Shown here one piece after another: positions 50,990-55,723 of a stretch of 55,723 bases of DNA. Location: assembly GCA_002342365.1 (NCBI GenBank), contig DDPV01000018.1, forward strand, positions 39,635 to 95,357, read 5' to 3'. Positions within the stretch are counted from its first letter, which is position 1, and each line of letters opens with the position of its first letter. This DNA is from Burkholderiales bacterium UBA2459. Its GTDB lineage: Bacteria > Pseudomonadota > Gammaproteobacteria > Burkholderiales > Burkholderiaceae_E. The notes beneath the pieces were generated by a model, which was given only the letters and a program-made list of their open reading frames with translations, was not told where the DNA came from and did not search any database. Made by a program: the position numbers and the translations under genes.

Positions 50990-51885
50990 CGCCAGCCACA
51001 CCAAGCCAGATCGCACTGATTTTGCTGCTTGCGACCACTTTTGGCGCAAATCACATCGCGGCCCGGCTCGCTTTTGATCATGGAGCAAGCGTTCTTTTTG
51101 CGGTGAGCATGCGCTCGGCCGGCACCGCCCTGGTGCTGGCCATCTGGCTCTTTATCAGCCGGCAGTCGCTCCGTATCCCGGCTGCGCTGCGGGGCAAAAC
51201 GCTTGCCGTCGGGCTGCTGGTCAGTGCCCAGAGTTTTTTTCTTTACTCGGCGGTGCAGCGCATGCCGGTGGCGCTTGCGCTTTTGGTGTTTAACCTGTTT
51301 CCGATGATGCTTGGCTTCATTTCCTGGGGTCTGGGAGGAGACCGGCCAAGCCGGCGCGCCTGGATAGGCATGCCAATTGCACTGGGCGGACTGATCCTGG
51401 TGCTCGATGCACCAGCCCGCGGCCTTCAAATCGCATCATGGGATGAGAGCTTTCTTGCAGGTATCGGCTTTGGACTTGCAGCGGCATTTAGCATGGCCTC
51501 GATCATGGTGCTCACGCAACGCTGGTTAACGCCGATTGAAGGCCGCATACGCGCCCTCAGCACGCTGAGCATTGTCGCGGTAACAAGCCTGAGCGTGGGT
51601 CTAAGCCTCGGTGGTTTGCAAACACCGACGGACCTCAGCGGATGGCTTGCGGTGGCCGTGCTCACCCTTTTGTACGGAAGCGCCTTCACAACGCTCTTGA
51701 TTGCCGTACCAAAAATTGGGCCGGTCAAGGCCGCTCCATTTTTTAACTTCGAACCGATTGCTGCCATGGCCATGGGCTGGCTGATTCTGGGTCAAGCCGT
51801 CAAGTCGATCCAAATCCTCGGTGCGGCGGTGGTGGTTGCCGCCCTGATTTTCATCAGTTGGCCGCCCAAAGCGATCAAGGACTGA
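50986..51885 (+). CDS. EamA-family transporter starting at a TTG that overlaps the corA stop
   Basis: The 299-residue protein has two EamA halves and about ten membrane spans: LLLATTFGANHIAARLAF near residue 14, YSAVQRMPVALALLVFNLFPMM near 85 and the second-half LAVAVLTLLYGSAFTTLLI. The function is small-molecule transport, substrate unknown. I chose the TTG at 50986, which overlaps the corA stop (TTGA), because the family begins close after it and the next candidate codons cut into the first span. The frame extends further upstream only inside corA. Confidence 0.86.
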   Translation: MTPATPSQIALILLLATTFGANHIAARLAFDHGASVLFAVSMRSAGTALVLAIWLFISRQSLRIPAALRGKTLAVGLLVSAQSFFLYSAVQRMPVALALLVFNLFPMMLGFISWGLGGDRPSRRAWIGMPIALGGLILVLDAPARGLQIASWDESFLAGIGFGLAAAFSMASIMVLTQRWLTPIEGRIRALSTLSIVAVTSLSVGLSLGGLQTPTDLSGWLAVAVLTLLYGSAFTTLLIAVPKIGPVKAAPFFNFEPIAAMAMGWLILGQAVKSIQILGAAVVVAALIFISWPPKAIKD

Positions 51886-51910
51886 ATCCAGGGCCCGCAA
51901 GGCAGAAGAT

Positions 51911-54301
51911 TCAGGATGCCTGAGCGGCTTGTCTGATCGCGGCCCAAACCTTGGCAGGCGTAAACGGCATATCCATCGTGCTGATACCCAGGGGACGCAA
52001 GGCATCGATAAGCGCATTAGCCAGTGCAGGCAGCGACCCGGAACAGCCCGATTCGCCAACGCCCTTGGATCCGAGCAAATTCAGGCTGGTCGGAACATTG
52101 ATCGTGTCGTTGTGAATCGAAGGAACGCAACCCGCGCGCGGCATCGCATAGTCCATGTAGGAGCCGGTGAGCAGTTGCGCACTGCCCGGATCATAGATCG
52201 CATGCTCGCAAAATGCCTGTCCCCAACCCTGCACCACACCACCGTGAACCTGACCCTGGACGAGGAGCGGTGAAATCACCTTACCCAAATCGTCAACTGC
52301 AACGTAGTTGATGAGGGTCGTGACCCCGGTATCCGGATCGATTTCAACTTCAGCGCAATGGCAGCCATTTGGGAAGGTAGCGCCTGAGCTTGCCTCGCCG
52401 ATCACAGCCAGTTCGGCCAGTTGCCCGGCCTCAATCATGGCTTCGATCAGATCGCTTGCGCGAAGCTTTGGGCTGTTGGTCGCCGCGGCGGCCGCAGTTG
52501 TGCTGAAGCAGGCATTCGCCACGAAGACATCCTCAATCGCGGTGCCAAGCTTTGCCGCAGCGATGGGTTTGAGCTTCTCAATCAACGCTGCACACATCGC
52601 CTTCACCGCGCTGCCGGCACCGTACAGGGTTCTGGAGCCTCCGGTGCCGTTGCCCACAAGCTGATGCGCAGGGTCGCCCGCGCGGTATCGCACCTGCGAC
52701 GCCGGCCAGCCCAGTTCCGACTCGATAATTTGCGCAAACGAGGTTTCGTGACCCTGACCGGAAGCGCCGGTCACCGCATACACGGTCATTAGACCGTCAG
52801 ATCCGAAACTTGCCTCGACCTGATCCTTCGGCGCACCCCCAGGGCCCGAGGCCTCGAGATAGCAGGCCAGACCTATGCCACGCAATTTACCCTGCGCCGC
52901 CGATTGCCTTTGCCGCGACCGAAAACCGGCGTAATCCGCCATCGCAAGCGCCCGATCCATGACCTGCTCAAAATCGCCACTGTCGTACACCGTCCCATTG
53001 GCGGTGGTGTAAGGAAACGCCTCCTTCGCGACGAAGTTGAGCCTGCGCAGCGCCACCGGGTCAAAGCCGTGTTCGTGCGCGGCGTGATCCACAAGGCGCT
53101 CAATGGCATAGGCAATATCGGGGCGGCCTGCGCCGCGGTAAGCCGAAATCGGCACCGTATTGGTAAACACCAGATCGGATCGCATGGCCAGGGCGGGGAC
53201 CTTGTAAACCCCGCCCATGGTGATCGACAGGTTACGCGTGCCGATATGGGTGCTGAAGTAGCAGTTGTAAGCGCCCAAATCGACCCTATCCTCAAAACGG
53301 AACGCCAGAAAACGCCCTTGGTCGTCCATCGCAAGGGAGCCCTCAAGCACCAGTGCGCGGCCATGGAAATCCGAGAGAAACACTTCGGAGCGTGAACCGA
53401 CCCAGCGCACCGGTCGGCCGAGCGTGCGGGCTGCCAGCATCACCAGTACATGTTCGCTGAATGCGCCGCTGCGAATGCCGAACGATCCGCCAACATCCTG
53501 CGCGACAATTTCGATCGATTCAGCCGGCCATCGGGTGATCGCCGCCACGTAACCGAGCATGCCCACCATGCCTTGATTCGGCGCGTGAAGGCGGGTTTTT
53601 CGCTTGTTGGCATCATGGATCGCAACCACAGCGCGCGGCTCCATCGGCGAGGCGATCAGTCGCTGGCTTTCGACCCTGATCTTGCTGACGTAACGAGCAC
53701 TGGTAAACGCGCGCTCAACCGCATCCTGATCGCCCGCCTCAAAGCGTAGCGAGAGGTTGCCGGGCGCATCGGGATGAAGTTGCGGTGCATCAGCGGCCAG
53801 TGCATCGCGCGGATCGGCAACGGCCGGCATTTCCTCGAAGCGAAGTTGCGCGAGATCGGCTGCGTCTTGCGCCGCACGGGCACTGCTTGCAATCACCATC
53901 GCGATCGGTTGACCGGCGAAGTGCACCCGATCTGAGGCAAGCACAGGCATGAGTGCCTGCTTTTGCGGACTGCCATCTCGAGCCTTGTTGGTGACCGCAT
54001 TAGGGAGCGGCGCAAAGCCTGCGGCTGCAACCTCCTTCGCGGTCAATACCGCCGCAACGCCGGGTGCAGCGCGCACCGCTGAGAAGTCTGCCTCGGTGAT
54101 TCGTGCATGCGCAACATTTGCTCGGATGACATAAGCATGCAGCATCCCCGGATACGTCCAGTCCGCAGCATAGCGCCCGGTACCGGTGACCAAGCGCAAG
54201 TCCTCCTGGCGCGCAGCCTCTGTGCCCTGCGGAAAACGGTACAGCGCCGTGTGCGGCGGCTCCAAGGAGGGCAGCGCATGGATCGATGACAAGCTGTTCA
54301 T
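51911..54301 (-). CDS. Molybdenum hydroxylase large subunit (xanthine dehydrogenase/CoxL-like)
   Basis: The 796-residue protein is the molybdopterin-binding subunit of the xanthine dehydrogenase family. It has RLVTGTGRYAADW near 40, GQDVGGSFG-like QDVGGSFGIRSG near 265, the active-site loop AYRGAGRPD near 388, GASGQGHETSFAQI, and GVGESGCSG with the catalytic glutamate near 748. Form I CO dehydrogenases carry AYRCSFR in that loop, so this is form II or another hydroxylase. Its start overlaps the small-subunit stop by four bases. No Cox accessory genes or transporter are in view. Confidence 0.92.
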   Translation of the reverse strand: MNSLSSIHALPSLEPPHTALYRFPQGTEAARQEDLRLVTGTGRYAADWTYPGMLHAYVIRANVAHARITEADFSAVRAAPGVAAVLTAKEVAAAGFAPLPNAVTNKARDGSPQKQALMPVLASDRVHFAGQPIAMVIASSARAAQDAADLAQLRFEEMPAVADPRDALAADAPQLHPDAPGNLSLRFEAGDQDAVERAFTSARYVSKIRVESQRLIASPMEPRAVVAIHDANKRKTRLHAPNQGMVGMLGYVAAITRWPAESIEIVAQDVGGSFGIRSGAFSEHVLVMLAARTLGRPVRWVGSRSEVFLSDFHGRALVLEGSLAMDDQGRFLAFRFEDRVDLGAYNCYFSTHIGTRNLSITMGGVYKVPALAMRSDLVFTNTVPISAYRGAGRPDIAYAIERLVDHAAHEHGFDPVALRRLNFVAKEAFPYTTANGTVYDSGDFEQVMDRALAMADYAGFRSRQRQSAAQGKLRGIGLACYLEASGPGGAPKDQVEASFGSDGLMTVYAVTGASGQGHETSFAQIIESELGWPASQVRYRAGDPAHQLVGNGTGGSRTLYGAGSAVKAMCAALIEKLKPIAAAKLGTAIEDVFVANACFSTTAAAAATNSPKLRASDLIEAMIEAGQLAELAVIGEASSGATFPNGCHCAEVEIDPDTGVTTLINYVAVDDLGKVISPLLVQGQVHGGVVQGWGQAFCEHAIYDPGSAQLLTGSYMDYAMPRAGCVPSIHNDTINVPTSLNLLGSKGVGESGCSGSLPALANALIDALRPLGISTMDMPFTPAKVWAAIRQAAQAS

Positions 54302-54801
54302 GGCGCGCTCCTTGAGGAAGGCTGATTTCGCATCTGCGTTGCTGCCTGCCTGACGGCCTTCACGATGTTGACATAGCCGGTGCAGCGGCAAAGGTTGCCT
54401 GATAAGCCTTCAAGAATTTGCGCCTCGGTGGGATCCGGGTGACGATTGAGCAAATCACAACTGGCCATGATCATGCCGGGCGTGCAAAACCCGCACTGCA
54501 AGCCGTGACAAGCAGCAAAGGCGGCCTGAACCGGGTGAACTTCCCGCGCTGCGCCGGATGACCCGATTGCCAGACCTTCAATCGTGAGAATCTCCGATCC
54601 ATCGGCTTGAACCGCCAGCATCGTGCAGGACTTGACCGCTTCCCCATCCACATGGACGGTGCAACAACCGCACTGGCTGGTGTCGCATCCCACGTGGGTG
54701 CCGGTCAGTCCATAGCCATCGCGCAAGAGGTCGATCAGCAGGGTGCGGTCCTCCACATCAGCGCTACAGGCAATTCCGTTGATCATCAGTTGAATATTCA
54801 T
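54298..54801 (-). CDS. Molybdenum hydroxylase 2Fe-2S small subunit (CoxS-like)
   Basis: The 167-residue subunit carries two 2Fe-2S centres. The ferredoxin-type site is C39, C44, C47 and C59 (GCDTSQCGCC, then SC). The second is C103, C106, C138 and C140 in the CGFCTPG and CRCTGY motifs. It passes electrons from the molybdenum site to FAD. The ATG at 54801 overlaps the medium-subunit stop (TGATG); a GTG one codon upstream is possible. It lies between the medium and large subunit genes. Confidence 0.93.
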   Translation of the reverse strand: MNIQLMINGIACSADVEDRTLLIDLLRDGYGLTGTHVGCDTSQCGCCTVHVDGEAVKSCTMLAVQADGSEILTIEGLAIGSSGAAREVHPVQAAFAACHGLQCGFCTPGMIMASCDLLNRHPDPTEAQILEGLSGNLCRCTGYVNIVKAVRQAATQMRNQPSSRSAP

Positions 54802-55610
54802 CACATGCCTACTCCGTCAGACAATTGGCTGCGCGCCTTGGCAAGCATCACGCTGGCGAGGTGGGCGCGATAAGCGCCTGGCGCGTGCATATCCTCCATC
54901 AAATCGTCGCGATCAAGCGCCGGCACCGCTTGGCCAGTGGCAATCGCCGTCTCAGCCTGGTGCCAGCGGAAGGCACCGGCGGCAACACCGGTTACCGCAA
55001 CCTGCCAGTGTCCTGCCGTGAGCTCCGCAACAAACACGCCAGCCATCGCATAACCGGTTGCCGGGTGGGGAAACTTGGCATAGGCCGCACGAAGCGGTAC
55101 CGGAAATTCAACAGCGAGAATCATTTCCTGGGCCTCGAGTGCCGTTGTAAACATGCCCGTGAAAAACGCATTTGCAGCAATTCGCCGTTGATCGGTCATG
55201 ACTACGGCATTGAGCGCAAGCAAGGCACTCGGATAATCCGCTGCGGGGTCATTGTTGGCAACCGAACCGCCAAGGCTGCCTCGGGCTCGAACCTGCGGGT
55301 CTCCGATACCGCCGGCAAGCGCTGCCAAAGCAGGCAAATCCTTGGCCATGTCCGCATGCGTTGCGACTTCAACGTGCCTGAGCCCCGCGCCAATGCGCCA
55401 AGCCTTTTGATCGCCGGTAATGATGCGCTCGCACTGTTTGAGCTGCGCAAGCCTTGCAAGGTCAATCAGCTGGCTGGGAGCGGCAAGACGGTGCTTCATG
55501 GCCGGAATCAAGGTCATCCCGCCCGCGAGGTATTTCGCGTCCTCGTCAGCACGCGCCAGCTCAATCGCAGCCTCAACACTTGCGGGCCGTTGGTATCGAA
55601 ATGCGTACAT
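54801..55610 (-). CDS. Molybdenum hydroxylase FAD subunit (CoxM-like)
   Basis: The 269-residue protein is the FAD-binding subunit, with the PCMH-type motifs YLAGGMTLIPAMKHRL near residue 28 and the second FAD motif GGIGDPQVRARGSLGGSVANNDPAADYP near 100-127. It is the first of the three genes in the order medium-small-large, as in classical cox operons. GGGGAG lies about 12 bases before its ATG. The remaining 113 bases to the window edge include an 11-codon minus-strand frame ending in TAA at 55688-55690, which might be the tail of an upstream gene; I cannot support more. Confidence 0.91.
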   Translation of the reverse strand: MYAFRYQRPASVEAAIELARADEDAKYLAGGMTLIPAMKHRLAAPSQLIDLARLAQLKQCERIITGDQKAWRIGAGLRHVEVATHADMAKDLPALAALAGGIGDPQVRARGSLGGSVANNDPAADYPSALLALNAVVMTDQRRIAANAFFTGMFTTALEAQEMILAVEFPVPLRAAYAKFPHPATGYAMAGVFVAELTAGHWQVAVTGVAAGAFRWHQAETAIATGQAVPALDRDDLMEDMHAPGAYRAHLASVMLAKARSQLSDGVGM

Positions 55611-55723
55611 GATTGCGCGATGCTCCCCGTAAAAGCTTTGTTGCTATCTCGGGAAATATGGTGCCACGAGTTGGCTTTGGGCGATTCTTAAACCGCAGGC
55701 GGCGAAGCGGGAATCTGTTTCAT

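Noticed and set aside
51911..55610. Aerobic CO dehydrogenase operon
   Set aside because: The large-subunit loop is AYRGAGR rather than the form I AYRCSFR, so the CO assignment is not supported.

Overview
The window reads as ordinary, gene-dense chromosome of a betaproteobacterium, most likely order Burkholderiales. The support is protein content and gene order: a DUF3460 protein beside scpA; dcd-apbC divergent from metG; scpB-rluB followed by rimP-nusA-infB-rbfA-truB-typA on one strand; a PhaP-type phasin; a leucyltransferase of the Bpt type next to aat; and a ferredoxin-reductase homologue of the kind usually labelled CDP-6-deoxy-glucoseen reductase. I see no rRNA, insertion sequence, prophage, integrase, CRISPR array or plasmid gene. 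The DNA is moderately GC-rich throughout, with no obvious island.

Layout. 0.2-2.8 kb (minus): EamA transporter, dcd, apbC. 2.9-7.6 kb (plus): metG, DUF3460, scpA, murB. 7.7-9.1 kb: divergent yaaA and an orphan PIN-domain gene. 9.1-11.6 kb: two divergent paralogous acyl-CoA dehydrogenases. 11.7-23.7 kb (minus): the transcription/translation block scpB, rluB, terminator, rimP, nusA, infB, rbfA, truB, typA and a C45-family acyltransferase/peptidase, with the initiator tRNA gene just upstream of scpB. 24.1-27.1 kb (plus): Nudix hydrolase, aat, bpt, pyrD; aat and bpt are the two N-degron tRNA-protein transferases. 27.1-30.2 kb: lutA-lutB divergent from an IclR regulator. 30.2-33.6 kb (minus): histone-deacetylase-like enzyme, hotdog thioesterase, nitroreductase, pbpG. 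33.8-34.4 kb: phasin, with three TGCA-centred palindromes around a good promoter. 34.5-43.0 kb (minus): a tightly packed six-gene run made of a secreted YVTN beta-propeller, a polysaccharide deacetylase, a sterol-desaturase-like hydroxylase, an EI24 membrane protein, a CinA/MoaB-like protein and a 1252-residue fused indolepyruvate:ferredoxin-type oxidoreductase. 43.0-51.9 kb: AEC transporter, hrpA, ferredoxin reductase, NAD(P)-binding epimerase-like protein, corA, EamA transporter. 51.9-55.6 kb (minus): a three-subunit molybdenum hydroxylase in the order medium-small-large.

The genes are largely housekeeping: tRNA charging, ribosome maturation, chromosome condensation, peptidoglycan precursor and turnover, pyrimidine synthesis. 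To these is added an aerobic heterotroph's catabolic equipment: acyl-CoA dehydrogenases, lactate oxidation, keto-acid oxidation, a molybdenum hydroxylase and PHA granule storage. The points most worth following are the six-gene overlapping run at 34.5-43.0 kb, the operator-like palindromes at the phasin promoter, lutAB without lutC, the deacetylase with an altered metal site, and the repeats upstream of rimP and of the DUF3460-scpA operon. No wholly new system is evident from sequence alone.
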